Source of the DNA: Variovorax sp. OV700
Lineage (GTDB): Bacteria; Pseudomonadota; Gammaproteobacteria; Burkholderiales; Burkholderiaceae_C
Direction: 5' to 3'
Assembly: GCF_900099805.1 (NCBI RefSeq)
Contig: NZ_FNDR01000005.1
Location: 467,312 to 531,311 of the forward strand
Length of the DNA: 64,000 nt
The position numbers and the translations under genes were made by a program. Position 1 is the first letter of the stretch; each line of letters opens with the position of its first letter. The notes beneath the pieces are model-generated. The model was not told the DNA's origin. It ran no database searches and was given only the letters and a program-made list of their open reading frames with translations. This document shows, in pieces, positions 54,210-63,776 of the stretch.

Positions 54210-55759
54210 GCTTCTTCCATCATGATGGTCTTGAACTCGCCGCTGGCAATGCGCTTCTGCCACTCGGCCGGGCCGGTGATGTGCGCGCTGGTGCCGCCGG
54301 CGTCGACCGCCACCGTCACGGGCATGTCGACCACGTCGAATTCGTAGATGGCTTCCATCCCCAGGTCTTCGAAGCCCACCACTTTGGCAGTCTTGATGGC
54401 CTTGCTCACGAGGTAGGCGGCGCCGCCCACGGCCATGAGGTAGGCGCTCTTGTGCTTCTTGATGGCCTCGATGGCGACCGGGCCGCGTTCGGCCTTGCCG
54501 ATCATCGCGATGAGGCCGGTCTGGGCCAGCATCATTTCGGTGAAGCCATCCATGCGCGTGGCGGTTGTCGGGCCAGCAGGGCCCACGGCTTCGTCGCCGA
54601 CCGGATCGACCGGACCGACGTAGTAGATGACGCGGTTGGTGAAGTCCACCGGCAGCTTCTCGCCCTTGGTCAGCATGTCCTGGATGCGCTTGTGCGCGGC
54701 ATCGCGGCCGGTGAGCATCTTGCCGTTCAGCAGGATCGTGTCGCCCGGCTTCCAACTCGCCACTTCGGCGGGCGTGAGCTTGTTCAGGTCGACGCGCTTG
54801 CTCTTCTTTTCGTCGGGCGCCCAATTCACATCGGGCCACAGGTCGAGCGACGGCGGGTCGAGGTAGACCGCACCGCTGCCATCCATCACGAAGTGGGCAT
54901 GCCGGGTGGCCGCGCAGTTGGGGATCATCGCGACCGGCTTGCTGGCCGCGTGCGTCGGGTACATCTTGATCTTGATGTCGAGCACGGTCGCCAGGCCGCC
55001 CAGGCCCTGCGCGCCGATGCCCAGCGCATTGACCTTCTCGTACAGTTCGATGCGCAGCGCCTCGACCTTGCTGAGTTCGGCGCCCGAGGCCTTCTTGGCC
55101 TGCAGCTCGTGCATGTCGAGGTCGTCCATCAGGCTTTCCTTGGCCATCAGCGCCGCCTTCTCGGCCGTGCCGCCGATGCCGATGCCCAGCATGCCCGGCG
55201 GGCACCAGCCGGCGCCCATGGTGGGCACCGTCTTGAGCACCCAGTCGACCACGCTGTCGCCGGGGTTCAGCATCACGAGCTTGCTCTTGTTCTCGCTGCC
55301 GCCGCCCTTGGCCGCGACGGTCACTTCGACGGTGTTGCCCGGAACGATCTCGGTGAAGATCACCGCGGGCGTGTTGTCCTTGGTGTTCTTGCGGTCGAAC
55401 TGCGGATCGGCCACAACCGAGGCGCGCAGCGTGTTGTCGGGGTGGTTGTAGCCGCGGCGCACGCCTTCGTTGATGGCGTCGTCCAGCGAGCCGGTAAAGC
55501 CGCCCCAGCGCACGTCCATGCCCACCTTGAGGAACACGTTGACGATGCCCGTGTCCTGGCAGATCGGGCGGTGGCCCGTGGCGCTCATCTTGCTGTTGGT
55601 GAGGATCTGCGCAATGGCGTCCTTGGCGGCGGGGCTCTGCTCGCGCTCGTAGGCCTTGGCCAGGTGGGCGATGTAGTCGGCGGGGTGGTAGTAGCTGATG
55701 TACTGCAGCGCGGCGCTGATCGATTCGATCAGGTCGGCCTGCTGGATCGTGGTCGTCAT
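54206..55759 (-). CDS. fumA: Class I fumarate hydratase (Fe-S dependent)
   Basis: A 517-residue [4Fe-4S] fumarase that interconverts fumarate and malate. Cluster cysteines are likely C67 (ICQDTG), C186 (GWCPPG) and C282 (PNCAATRHAHF). The C-terminal half (PVDPVGDEAVGPAGPTTATRMDGF) is the beta domain. The ATG at 55759 is directly preceded by a run of eight C on the coding strand and no Shine-Dalgarno site is seen. It is read as fumA-murI-periplasmic protein. A class II fumarase (fumC) is also present at 59873. Confidence 0.95.
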   Translation of the reverse strand: MTTTIQQADLIESISAALQYISYYHPADYIAHLAKAYEREQSPAAKDAIAQILTNSKMSATGHRPICQDTGIVNVFLKVGMDVRWGGFTGSLDDAINEGVRRGYNHPDNTLRASVVADPQFDRKNTKDNTPAVIFTEIVPGNTVEVTVAAKGGGSENKSKLVMLNPGDSVVDWVLKTVPTMGAGWCPPGMLGIGIGGTAEKAALMAKESLMDDLDMHELQAKKASGAELSKVEALRIELYEKVNALGIGAQGLGGLATVLDIKIKMYPTHAASKPVAMIPNCAATRHAHFVMDGSGAVYLDPPSLDLWPDVNWAPDEKKSKRVDLNKLTPAEVASWKPGDTILLNGKMLTGRDAAHKRIQDMLTKGEKLPVDFTNRVIYYVGPVDPVGDEAVGPAGPTTATRMDGFTEMMLAQTGLIAMIGKAERGPVAIEAIKKHKSAYLMAVGGAAYLVSKAIKTAKVVGFEDLGMEAIYEFDVVDMPVTVAVDAGGTSAHITGPAEWQKRIASGEFKTIMMEEA

Positions 55760-55832
55760 GGTGGGGGGGGTGTTTTTTGGAGTGTGGAAACGCCCCCCGA
55801 TTATCTCAGCCGCCACGCCCGGCCTCGTCACG

Positions 55833-56843
55833 CTACCTTGCGGCGGCCCGGGCTTCCTCGATCCAGCCGTCGAACAGCGGCCGGTGGACCCGGATCCAGC
55901 CGTCGGTGTGGCGCTCCAGGTCTTGCTGGGTATTGGCGCCCTGGCTCATGCGCAGGTTCTGGGCGTTGATGTCGCCGATCGGCAGTTTCATCACCTCGAA
56001 CAGCTTGCCGGCCGCAGGGTTCTTCTCGACGAAGGCCTTGTTGGCGACGATCTGCTCCTGGTTGGCCTGGAAGCCATAGTTCTTGCCGTTCGGAAGCTGC
56101 GTGTCCGCGTTCCCGCCCTGCGAGGACGAAAACGGCACTTGCAGCCAGACCACGTCCGCACCCGGCCGCAGCACGGCGCTGACCCAGTAGGGCGTCCACG
56201 TGTAGTAGAGGATCGGCTTGTCCTGCTTGAAGCGGACGATGGTGTCGGCCATCAGCGCGGCGTAGCTGCCTTGCTTGTGCGTGACGGTGTCGCGCAGCTG
56301 GTAGGCCGTCAGGTGGTTCTCGATGGCCAGTTCGCAGCCCCAGCCGGGGTTGCAGCCGGTCAGATCGGCCTTGCCGTCGCCGTCGGCGTCGAACAGCTTC
56401 GCGATGGCCGGGTCCTTCAGCTGGGCGATGTTGGTGATGTTGTGTTGCTCGGCCGTCTTGCGGTCGATGAGGTAGCCCTGCACAGCGCCGTCCGAGTACA
56501 CGCCCTTGCGCCACAGCTTGGCGTCGCCGCCGCTGTTCTTGTAGAAATCGGCGTGCAGCAGGCTCCAGTGGTTGGCCATGAAAGTGGCGTCGCCGTTGGC
56601 GATGGCCAGGTGCTCGGTGGCGGGTTCGAGGTCTTTCATCGGCAGGGTGGTGTAGCCGAGCTTTTCGAGCGCGCGCATCACGAGCAGCGTCTGGAACGCC
56701 TCTTCGGCGAGCGAGCTCTTGAGCGGCTGCACGGTGACGCCCTTGCCGGGCAGGTCGTTGGCGGCCTGCGCAGCCATGCCGAAAGCGACGAAGCCGAGCG
56801 CCAGCAGGCCGCGGGCGATGTGGTGGAGACGGGTTTTCTTCAT
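55833..56843 (-). CDS. proX: Glycine betaine/proline ABC transporter substrate-binding protein ProX
   Basis: A 336-residue periplasmic receptor for quaternary amines. The signal peptide ends near AAQA, and the mature text [18 protein letters not shown] closely follows E. coli ProX as I recall it. [18 protein letters not shown] and [10 protein letters not shown] hold the cysteine pair and aromatic cage residues. It is the third gene of proVWX. The downstream 73-base gap to fumA contains a G/C tract. Confidence 0.93.
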   Translation of the reverse strand: MKKTRLHHIARGLLALGFVAFGMAAQAANDLPGKGVTVQPLKSSLAEEAFQTLLVMRALEKLGYTTLPMKDLEPATEHLAIANGDATFMANHWSLLHADFYKNSGGDAKLWRKGVYSDGAVQGYLIDRKTAEQHNITNIAQLKDPAIAKLFDADGDGKADLTGCNPGWGCELAIENHLTAYQLRDTVTHKQGSYAALMADTIVRFKQDKPILYYTWTPYWVSAVLRPGADVVWLQVPFSSSQGGNADTQLPNGKNYGFQANQEQIVANKAFVEKNPAAGKLFEVMKLPIGDINAQNLRMSQGANTQQDLERHTDGWIRVHRPLFDGWIEEARAAAR

Positions 56844-56866
56844 GCGTTGGATTCCTTCGCGGGAGC

Positions 56867-58039
56867 TCATTGCGCTTGCGTCGACAGGGCCGGTACGGGC
56901 TCGCTCGCATGGTGCGGCGGCGTGCTCACGAGGCGCTGCAGCAGATGCAGCGCAAAGCCGGCCGGCCCGGTGTGCCACCAGCGGCGCCCGGCGCTGCGGC
57001 GCGACTTGCCCATGGCCTGCGTCAGGCGGTCGAGCGAGATCGCCAACAGCACGATGCCCAGGCCGCCCACGGTCGCCAGGCCCATGTCGAGCCGGCCGAT
57101 GCCGCGCAGCACCATCTGGCCCAGGCCGCCGACTGCGATCATCGAGGCGATCACCACCATCGACAGCGACAGCATCAGCGCCTGGTTGATGCCCGCCATG
57201 ATCGACGGCATGGCCAGCGGCAGCTGCACCTTCACCAGCATCTGCCACGGCGAGGCGCCGTAGGCACGCGCGGCCTCGATCAGGTCGGGCCGCACCTGGC
57301 GCAGGCCCAGGTTGGTCAGACGCACCAGAGGCGCCAGCGCGAAGATGATGGTCACGATCACGCCCGGCACGTTGCCGATGCCGAACAGCATCACCACCGG
57401 CACCAGGTAGACGAAAGCGGGCGTGGTCTGCATCGCATCGAGCACCGGGCGCGTGATGCGCTGGGCGCGGTCGCTGCTGGCCAACAGCACGCCGAGCGGC
57501 AGGCCGATCACCATGCAGAAAACGAGCGAGGTCAGCACCAGCGACAGCGTCACCATGGCTTCGGGCCAGATGCCCAGCATGGCCACGAGCAGCAGCGCCG
57601 CGGTGGTGCCGATGGCGAGCGCACGGCCCGCGAACTGCCAGGCGAACAGGCCGATGAGGGCGATCATGGCCAGCGTCGGCAGGCCGGTCAGCAGGCCCTG
57701 CACCCAGTTCAGCGTGCTGTCGATGGGCAGGCGCACGGTCTGGAAGAAGGGGCGGAAGTGCTCGACCACCCAGCCGAGGCCCTGGTTGATCCAGGATTCG
57801 ACGGGCAGCGAGCCGTCCCAGAGGCGATGCAATTGGAGGCCGCCGGTGGCGGCATCGGCCGATCCGGCCAGCTGATGCGCCGTGGCGACGGGGGCGTCGA
57901 GCCAGGCGCTGGTCGCGGAGGCGTCGGGGGCGGCGGACAGGGCGGCCCAGGGATCGGCTGGTGCCGCTGCCTGCGGGGCCGTGGCGGTGGAAGCGTCGTT
58001 CAAGGGCGCGAATTCGGAGGGCAGTGCGGTGTCGTTCAT
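56867..58039 (-). CDS. proW: Glycine betaine/proline ABC transporter permease ProW
   Basis: A 390-residue inner-membrane permease with six to seven transmembrane helices. The N-terminal 80 residues are a hydrophilic, alanine/proline-rich extension typical of ProW. The coupling loop [33 protein letters not shown] is the EAA motif. The ATG at 58039 is used; a TTG just before it is possible. It sits between proV and proX with gaps of 21 and 23 bases. Confidence 0.92.
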   Translation of the reverse strand: MNDTALPSEFAPLNDASTATAPQAAAPADPWAALSAAPDASATSAWLDAPVATAHQLAGSADAATGGLQLHRLWDGSLPVESWINQGLGWVVEHFRPFFQTVRLPIDSTLNWVQGLLTGLPTLAMIALIGLFAWQFAGRALAIGTTAALLLVAMLGIWPEAMVTLSLVLTSLVFCMVIGLPLGVLLASSDRAQRITRPVLDAMQTTPAFVYLVPVVMLFGIGNVPGVIVTIIFALAPLVRLTNLGLRQVRPDLIEAARAYGASPWQMLVKVQLPLAMPSIMAGINQALMLSLSMVVIASMIAVGGLGQMVLRGIGRLDMGLATVGGLGIVLLAISLDRLTQAMGKSRRSAGRRWWHTGPAGFALHLLQRLVSTPPHHASEPVPALSTQAQ

Positions 58040-58060
58040 CAATGAGTCCTTCGAAATCGG

Positions 58061-59323
58061 TCAGGCAACGGCCATGGCGGCCGCAGCAGGGACAGGTTGC
58101 TGGGGCTGATGTGCCGGGTCGATCGGCGGCGTGTCGCGGTCGAGGAACTTCAGCAGCGTCGTCTTGCTGATCGCACCGCAGAAGCGACCGTCGCCGGCCA
58201 CCACGGGCACGGCACACGGCGCCTGGCCCACCTGGCCGATCAGGCCGGCCACGGGCGCGTCGGCCTCGATCACGCCCAGGTCGTTCAGAAACGCGTGGCG
58301 CAGGCCCAGCGGGCCCTTGTGCCCGTCGAGCGCCGCGCGCAGCGTGTCGGCCGACACGGTGCCCAGGTAGTGCCTGGTCGGGCTCGTCACGTAGGCGTAG
58401 TCGCGGTCCTGGTCTTCCAGCACCTTGAGTGCCGCATGCGCACCGCGCTCGGGGTGCTCGCAGACCACGGTGAGCGACTTGCGCGCGATGTCCGCCGCCT
58501 TGAACACCGCCGCCGCATCCACCCCGCGCACGAAGCTGCGCACGTACTCATCGGCGGGGCTGCGCAAGATCTCGTCGGGCGTGCCGACCTGGATCACCTG
58601 GCCGTCCTTCATGATCGCGATGCGGTCGCCGATGCGCATGGCTTCGTCCAGGTCGTGCGAGATGAAGACGATGGTGCGGCGCTGCTCCTTCTGCAGCCGC
58701 AACAGCTCGGACTGCATCTCGGTGCGGATGATCGGGTCCAGGGCCGAGAAGGCTTCGTCCATCAGCAGGATCGACGGATCGGAGGCCAGCGCGCGCGCCA
58801 GGCCCACGCGCTGCTGCATGCCGCCCGAGAGTTCGTCGGGATAGCTGTCGCCCCAGCCCGCAAGACCCACTTGCGCGAGCGCCAGGTCAGCCTGCGCGAG
58901 GCGTTCTTTCTTGCTGGTGCCCGACAGTTCGAGGCCGAAGGCGGTGTTCTCGCGCACCGTCATGTGCGGCATCAGCGCGAAGGACTGGAACACCATGCTG
59001 ATGTCCTTGCGGCGCAGCGCGCGCAGCTTCGCATCCGAGTGCTCGTTGATGTCCGCGCCGTCGATCACGATGCGGCCCGCGGTCGGCTCGATCAGCCGGT
59101 TCAAGAGGCGCACCAGCGTCGATTTGCCCGACCCCGAGAGACCCATGATGACGAAGACCTCGCCGGCCTGGATTTCGAAGGTGGCATCGAACACGCCGAT
59201 CGACTGGCCCGTCTGCGCGAGGATTTCCTTCTTCGAGAAACCTTGCCGGACGAGCTCGAGCGCCTGTTCGGGCGAGTCGCCGAACACCTTGAAAACATGG
59301 TCGATGAGAATTCCTTTGGCCAT
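58061..59323 (-). CDS. proV: Glycine betaine/proline ABC transporter ATP-binding protein ProV
   Basis: A 420-residue ATPase. Walker A is GLSGSGKST (61-69), the signature [15 protein letters not shown] and Walker [14 protein letters not shown]. The C-terminal 130 residues hold two CBS domains that sense ionic strength in this family. AAGGAG precedes the ATG at 59323. It is first in proVWX and is preceded by an unusually long structured leader. Confidence 0.93.
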   Translation of the reverse strand: MAKGILIDHVFKVFGDSPEQALELVRQGFSKKEILAQTGQSIGVFDATFEIQAGEVFVIMGLSGSGKSTLVRLLNRLIEPTAGRIVIDGADINEHSDAKLRALRRKDISMVFQSFALMPHMTVRENTAFGLELSGTSKKERLAQADLALAQVGLAGWGDSYPDELSGGMQQRVGLARALASDPSILLMDEAFSALDPIIRTEMQSELLRLQKEQRRTIVFISHDLDEAMRIGDRIAIMKDGQVIQVGTPDEILRSPADEYVRSFVRGVDAAAVFKAADIARKSLTVVCEHPERGAHAALKVLEDQDRDYAYVTSPTRHYLGTVSADTLRAALDGHKGPLGLRHAFLNDLGVIEADAPVAGLIGQVGQAPCAVPVVAGDGRFCGAISKTTLLKFLDRDTPPIDPAHQPQQPVPAAAAMAVA

Positions 59324-59700
59324 AGGCCGGGGCTCCTTGTGTGATGGTTGGACACAGCGCCGCCCCAGAGGGCGGCAACGGCCACGCCATCAGCCGATGG
59401 GGCTGCCCGAACAGAGCGCGTGAAAAACGCGCGTGCAATGGCCCGGCGAGCCTCGAAGGCTGCCGACAGGCACTGAAGACGACATGGCGACGAAGCCAGT
59501 GCCCGCCGGATGCTTCATTCGCAGAGCGGCGGGCCTGGTCGAGGGGCGCCGCCTGGATGAGCGTGACGTGGCAAGGGGGCCGGAAAGATCCGGCCGGGTT
59601 GCCGGGCAGGGCCCGGCGGGGAGAGCCTTGCACCGCGACGGGATTCGGAGATCCGCGAGTAGCACAAGGGCAACCAACATGACTTGTTGGTCGTCTGAAG
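59324..59700 (-). promoter_or_regulatory. Long structured 5' leader of proVWX
   Basis: From the predicted start near 59700 to the proV ATG there are about 377 bases. On the minus strand it holds hairpins ACCAAC/GTTGGT, GCCGGGC/GCCCGGC, GGCCGG/CCGGCC, GCGCGT/ACGCGC and GCCGCCC-tctg-GGGCGGC, the last about 45 bases before the ATG. An open frame of 96 codons begins at 59680 but looks like GC-rich noise. Riboswitch or processing control is possible. Confidence 0.5.
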
Positions 59701-59706
59701 ACCGCA

Positions 59707-59736
59707 ATTATAACTTTTTGACATTACGTGAGTCAA
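59707..59736 (-). promoter_or_regulatory. Sigma-70 promoter of proVWX
   Basis: On the minus strand TTGACT (59736-59731), an 18-base spacer and the perfect TATAAT (59712-59707) form a strong promoter, with a start near 59700. Confidence 0.78.
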
Positions 59737-59785
59737 GCCCGGGGCGTATCGTGGGCCGGGCGTCCGGGCCAAATAGGCCTCGTCA

Positions 59786-59804
59786 AATGCGAGCCATTCT
59801 TATC
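59786..59804 (+). promoter_or_regulatory. Possible Fur box upstream of fumC
   Basis: AATGCGAGCCATTCTTATC resembles the 19-base Fur consensus: the right half ATTCTTA matches ATTCTCA at 6 of 7 positions, and the left half is weaker. It is 69 bases before the fumC ATG. Short arms GGCCTCG (59776-59782) and CGAGGCC (59804-59810) flank it. Confidence 0.4.
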
Positions 59805-59872
59805 GAGGCCATACTCGGCACCGCGCCCGGTGAGCGGGCGCAACCATCCAAGACCGCGGAGCTTTTTTCATC

Positions 59873-61270
59873 ATGACGACTTCCCCCAAGACCCGTGCCG
59901 AGCGCGACACCTTCGGCCCGATCGACGTGCCGGCGGACAAGCTGTGGGGTGCGCAAACGCAGCGCTCGCTGCAGAACTTCGACATTTCCGGCGAGCAGCA
60001 GCCGCGCGAGATCATCAAGGCACTGGCGCAGGTCAAGCGCGCCTCGGCGGTGGTCAACCATGCGCTCGGACTGCAGGACGAAAAAAAGACCCAGGCCATC
60101 GTGGCCGCGGCCGACGAGGTCATCGCGGGCAAGCATCCGGGCGAGTTTCCGCTCGTGGTCTGGCAGACTGGCTCGGGCACACAGACCAACATGAACGTAA
60201 ACGAAGTGCTGGCCAACCGCGCGAGCGAGCTGCTCGGCGGCGAGCGCGGGGAAGGGCGCCTCGTGCACCCGAACGACGACGTGAACCGCAGCCAGTCGAG
60301 CAACGACGTGTTCCCCACGGCCATGCACGTGGCCGCCGTCGAGGCCATCACGCACAAGCTGCTGCCTGCCATTGCCAAGCTGCGCGGCACGCTCGAGAAA
60401 AAGTCAAAAGACTTTGCCGACATCGTGAAGATCGGCCGCACCCATCTGCAGGACGCCACGCCGCTCACGCTGGGCCAGGAGTTTTCGGGCTACGTGGCGC
60501 AGCTGGCGCACGGCGAGGCGCATGTGCGCGCGGCGCTGCCGCACCTGTGCGAATTGGCACTGGGCGGCACGGCCGTCGGCACCGGGCTCAATGCGCCCAA
60601 GGGCTACGCGGAGCAGGTCGCGGCCGAACTGGCCAAGCTCACGGGCCTGCCTTTCGTGACCGCGCCCAACAAGTTCGAAGCCATGGCCAGCGTCGACGCG
60701 CTGGTGCATGCCCACGGAGCGCTCAAGACGCTCGCCGCCAGCATGAACAAGATCGCCAACGACGTGCGCTGGCTCGCGAGTGGGCCGCGCAGCGGCATCG
60801 GCGAACTCAGCATTCCCGAGAACGAGCCCGGCTCGTCGATCATGCCGGGCAAGGTCAATCCGACACAGAGCGAAGCCGTCACGATGCTGGCCGCGCAGGT
60901 GTTCGGCAACGACGTGGCCATCAACATCGGTGGCGCCTCGGGCAACTTCGAACTGAACGTGTTCCGCCCGATGGTGGCGCACAACTTTCTGCAGAGCGTG
61001 CGTCTCTTGGCCGACGGCATGGTGAGCTTCAACGACCACTGCGCCGTGGGCATCGAGCCGAACCGCGAGCGCATCACGGAACTGGTGCAGCGCTCGCTGA
61101 TGCTGGTGACGGCGCTCAACACGCACATCGGGTACGACAAGTCGGCCTACATCGCGAAGAAGGCGCACAAGGAGGGGACGAGCTTGCGCGAGGCGGCCAT
61201 TGCCTCGGGTCACCTCACGGCCGAGCAGTTCGACCAGTGGGTCGTTCCTGAAAACATGACCGGCCGGTAA
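59873..61270 (+). CDS. fumC: Class II fumarate hydratase
   Basis: A 465-residue homotetrameric, iron-independent fumarase. The signature [13 protein letters not shown] in the C-terminal third holds the catalytic loop serine, and [14 protein letters not shown] and [16 protein letters not shown] carry other active-site residues. FumC usually takes over when iron is low or oxidants destroy Fe-S fumarase. It has its own upstream region and is ended by a strong terminator at 61287. Confidence 0.97.
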   Translation: MTTSPKTRAERDTFGPIDVPADKLWGAQTQRSLQNFDISGEQQPREIIKALAQVKRASAVVNHALGLQDEKKTQAIVAAADEVIAGKHPGEFPLVVWQTGSGTQTNMNVNEVLANRASELLGGERGEGRLVHPNDDVNRSQSSNDVFPTAMHVAAVEAITHKLLPAIAKLRGTLEKKSKDFADIVKIGRTHLQDATPLTLGQEFSGYVAQLAHGEAHVRAALPHLCELALGGTAVGTGLNAPKGYAEQVAAELAKLTGLPFVTAPNKFEAMASVDALVHAHGALKTLAASMNKIANDVRWLASGPRSGIGELSIPENEPGSSIMPGKVNPTQSEAVTMLAAQVFGNDVAINIGGASGNFELNVFRPMVAHNFLQSVRLLADGMVSFNDHCAVGIEPNRERITELVQRSLMLVTALNTHIGYDKSAYIAKKAHKEGTSLREAAIASGHLTAEQFDQWVVPENMTGR

Positions 61271-61286
61271 GACCGAATCGACCAAT

Positions 61287-61314
61287 AAAAAAGGACCCGC
61301 GTGGGTCCTTTTTT
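61287..61314. terminator. Bidirectional intrinsic terminator after fumC
   Basis: AAAAAA GGACCC, GCGT, GGGTCC TTTTTT is a symmetrical terminator between fumC and the converging oxidoreductase gene, with U-tracts on both strands. Confidence 0.92.
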
Positions 61315-61327
61315 GTTTGCCGGCCGA

Positions 61328-61945
61328 TCAGTAGCCGATGGTGTAACGCTGACGCGAATGCGCGGGCTTCTCGAGCTCGTCGATGAACGCAATCGCGTAG
61401 TCCTCGAACGTGATCCAGCTGCGGCCTTCGGCGCTCACCAGCAGGTCGTCCTTGCCGAGGCGGAACTTGCCCGTGCGCTCGCCTTCGACGAATTCGGCGG
61501 AGGGCGAGAGGAAGGTCCAGTCGAGTTCTTTTTCGTCGCGCAGCGCATCCAGGAACACACCGCCCGCCGTGGCTTCTGCGCGGTAGGCATCGGGGAAGTT
61601 CGGCGTGTCGATCACCTTCAGGCCCGGCGCTGCGAACAGGCTGCCGGCGCCGCCGACCACCAGCAGGCGCTTCACGCCGGCGCGCTTGGCCGGCTCGATG
61701 ATGGCGGCGGGCGGCACGGTGGAGAAGTGCGCGGCGCTGAATACCGCGTCATGGCCGGCCAGTGCCTTTTCGAGCGCGGGTGCATCGAGCACGTCGACGT
61801 CGATGGCCTTCACGTCGGCGCGGCCCGACAGCTTTTCGCTGGCCTTGCGTGCAATGGCGGTCACGGTATGGCCGCGGCGGAGAGCCTCCTCGAGAAGGCG
61901 GCCGCCAGCGCGTCCGGTGGCGCCGATGATGGCGATATGGCTCAT
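61328..61945 (-). CDS. NAD(P)-binding oxidoreductase (atypical SDR)
   Basis: A 205-residue protein with an N-terminal Rossmann motif, IIGATGRAGGRLLEEALRRGH. It belongs to the NAD(P)H-binding/NmrA-like short enzymes such as YwnB. The catalytic Tyr-x3-Lys of classical SDRs is missing, so it may be a redox sensor or act on small quinones. It diverges from a LysR gene with a 101-base gap, and the pair is probably a regulated redox stress unit. Confidence 0.85.
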   Translation of the reverse strand: MSHIAIIGATGRAGGRLLEEALRRGHTVTAIARKASEKLSGRADVKAIDVDVLDAPALEKALAGHDAVFSAAHFSTVPPAAIIEPAKRAGVKRLLVVGGAGSLFAAPGLKVIDTPNFPDAYRAEATAGGVFLDALRDEKELDWTFLSPSAEFVEGERTGKFRLGKDDLLVSAEGRSWITFEDYAIAFIDELEKPAHSRQRYTIGY

Positions 61946-62046
61946 GAATGCTCCTGAAAAGTTGATGCGATGAAGCGCATCTTAGGTTTCTGCTTTCGAA
62001 AGAAATACCTCGAATTTCGCGCTTGTTTATTCCTAAAATCGTTCGA

Positions 62047-62964
62047 ATGGATCGTTTGAATGCAATGCGCGTGTTCGTCACGGTGGTTGACTCGGGCAGC
62101 CTTTCGGCCGCGGCCGACAAGCTCGATCTTTCTCGGCCGGTGGTCACGCGCTACGTGGCCGAACTCGAGCAATGGACCGGCGCGCGCCTGCTGCATCGCA
62201 CGACGCGCCGACTGAGCCTCACCGCGGCCGGCGAAGAGTTGCTGCCGCGCTGCCGGCAGGTGCTCGAACTCGCGGGCGACATGCAGGCCGCCGTGCGGCA
62301 CCCGGCCGAGGCGCCGCGGGGCCAATTGCGCATCACGGCCAGCACGTCTTTCGCGCAGGCGCAACTGGCCGGCGCCGTGGCCGATTACGTGCGGCTGTAT
62401 CCCGGGGTGGCGGTCGACCTGGTGCTGCTGGACCGGGCGGTGAACCTGGTGGACGAGCGCATCGATCTCGCCATTCGAGTGGCGGTGGAGATCGATCCCA
62501 ACCTGATCGCGCGCCGGCTCACCCAGTGCCGGTCGGTGGTTTGCGCGTCACCCGGCTACCTGAAGGAACACGGCAAGCCTGTGCGCGTGGAGGAACTGGC
62601 CCAGCGCAATTGCCTCACGCACTCGTACTTCGGGCGCAGCCTCTGGAATTTCACGCGAAAGGACAACGGGGAGCCGGTCTCCGTAGCCGTCGGCGGCAAC
62701 CTGTCGACCAACGATGCTGCGAGCCTGATGCAGCTGGCGCGCGCCGGGGCGGGCATTGCGATGCTGCCGACCTACCTGACGGCCGGCCTCGTGAAGGCCG
62801 GCGAACTGGTGCCGCTCTTTCCCGATTGCGAGCCGCAGGTGGTGGGCATGTACGCGGTGTATGCCTCGCGCAAGCACATGCCGGCCGCGCTGCGCACGAT
62901 GCTCGACTTTCTGGCCGAGCGATTCACCGACGTGCCCGCGTGGGATCTGCCGCACGCGGGCTAG
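62047..62964 (+). CDS. LysR-family transcriptional regulator
   Basis: A 305-residue regulator with HTH at 6-65 (FVTVVDSGSLSAAADKLDLS, then RPVVTRYVAELEQWTGARL) and an effector-binding domain. The ATG at 62047 is preferred over an in-frame TTG at 62023. It is divergent from the NAD(P)-binding oxidoreductase gene, which it likely controls. The gap holds GATGCG/CGCATC and CTTTCGAAAG palindromes that may be its sites. Confidence 0.9.
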   Translation: MDRLNAMRVFVTVVDSGSLSAAADKLDLSRPVVTRYVAELEQWTGARLLHRTTRRLSLTAAGEELLPRCRQVLELAGDMQAAVRHPAEAPRGQLRITASTSFAQAQLAGAVADYVRLYPGVAVDLVLLDRAVNLVDERIDLAIRVAVEIDPNLIARRLTQCRSVVCASPGYLKEHGKPVRVEELAQRNCLTHSYFGRSLWNFTRKDNGEPVSVAVGGNLSTNDAASLMQLARAGAGIAMLPTYLTAGLVKAGELVPLFPDCEPQVVGMYAVYASRKHMPAALRTMLDFLAERFTDVPAWDLPHAG

Positions 62965-62977
62965 GAACGGGCAGGGC

Positions 62978-63610
62978 TCAGTGCGATCCGCCGCCTTGCG
63001 GCGCGTTCGACGTCATGAGCTTGTCGGTGTAGGCAATGGCCATGGCCGAGAACAGGAACGCGATATGGATCACGGTCTGCGCAATCAGCACGCGGTCGGT
63101 GTAGTTGTCCGCGTTGATGAAGGTCTTCAGCAGATGGATCGAGCTGATGCCGATGATGGCAGTGGCGAGCTTCACCTTGAGCACCGACGCGTTCACATGG
63201 CTCAGCCATTCGGGCTGGTCGCGATGGCCTTCGAGGTCCATGCGGCTCACGAAGGTTTCGTAGCCACCCACGATCACCATGATGAGCAGGTTCGAGATCA
63301 TCACCACGTCGATCAGCGCCAGCACCACCAGCATGATCACCGTTTCGTTGAGCGTGCCCACCGGCGCGGTGGTCTTGTAGCCGATGCTGGTGATCAGGGC
63401 CTGCAGCGCCTCCTTGCTGCCGAAGGCCGCCTCGACCAGATGCAGCAGTTCGACCAGAAAGTGCACCACGTACACCGCCTGCGCCACGATCAGGCCCAGG
63501 TACAGCGGCAGCTGCAGCCAGCGGCTCGCGAAGATCAGCTTGGGAAGTGGCCGCAGCGGCGAGGCGGCGGCGGGCGTGTGGGGGCGGTCGAAAGATTCGG
63601 GAGCGGACAT
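62978..63610 (-). CDS. UPF0114-family integral membrane protein (YqhA-like)
   Basis: A 210-residue protein with four transmembrane segments. LIFASRWLQLPLYLGLIVAQ, DVVMISNLLIMVIVGGYETFVSR and LKVKLATAIIGISSIHLL are the family signature. The function is unknown. The ATG at 63610 is used; an in-frame start at 63631 would add seven residues. It converges with the LysR gene, 13 bases apart. Confidence 0.88.
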   Translation of the reverse strand: MSAPESFDRPHTPAAASPLRPLPKLIFASRWLQLPLYLGLIVAQAVYVVHFLVELLHLVEAAFGSKEALQALITSIGYKTTAPVGTLNETVIMLVVLALIDVVMISNLLIMVIVGGYETFVSRMDLEGHRDQPEWLSHVNASVLKVKLATAIIGISSIHLLKTFINADNYTDRVLIAQTVIHIAFLFSAMAIAYTDKLMTSNAPQGGGSH

Positions 63611-63700
63611 TGGACGGGAGGTTGGGAACAACCGGCGATTCTAGAGGTGCCCCCGTGACCGACTCGTGATAACCCTGCGAACTAACATCGGACCTGGACG

Positions 63701-63733
63701 GACCCGTCAGTGACCCGTCAGTGACCCGTAAGT
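63701..63733 (+). repeat. Three tandem 11-base repeats upstream of acs
   Basis: GACCCGTCAGT occurs twice exactly (63701-63711, 63712-63722), followed by GACCCGTAAGT (63723-63733). The period of 11 places each copy on the same face of the helix. They end 43 bases before the acs ATG and may be a multi-site operator. Confidence 0.6.
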
Positions 63734-63776
63734 GGGCCCGCCGACATTACGGCCGCACCTACCCAGGAGACAAGAA

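Noticed and set aside
59390..59680. 96-codon open frame in the proV leader (minus strand)
   Set aside because: It has no clear ribosome binding site, ends 66 bases before proV, and has a Pro/Ser/Arg-rich composition like the other GC-driven frames. It is mentioned only as part of the leader.
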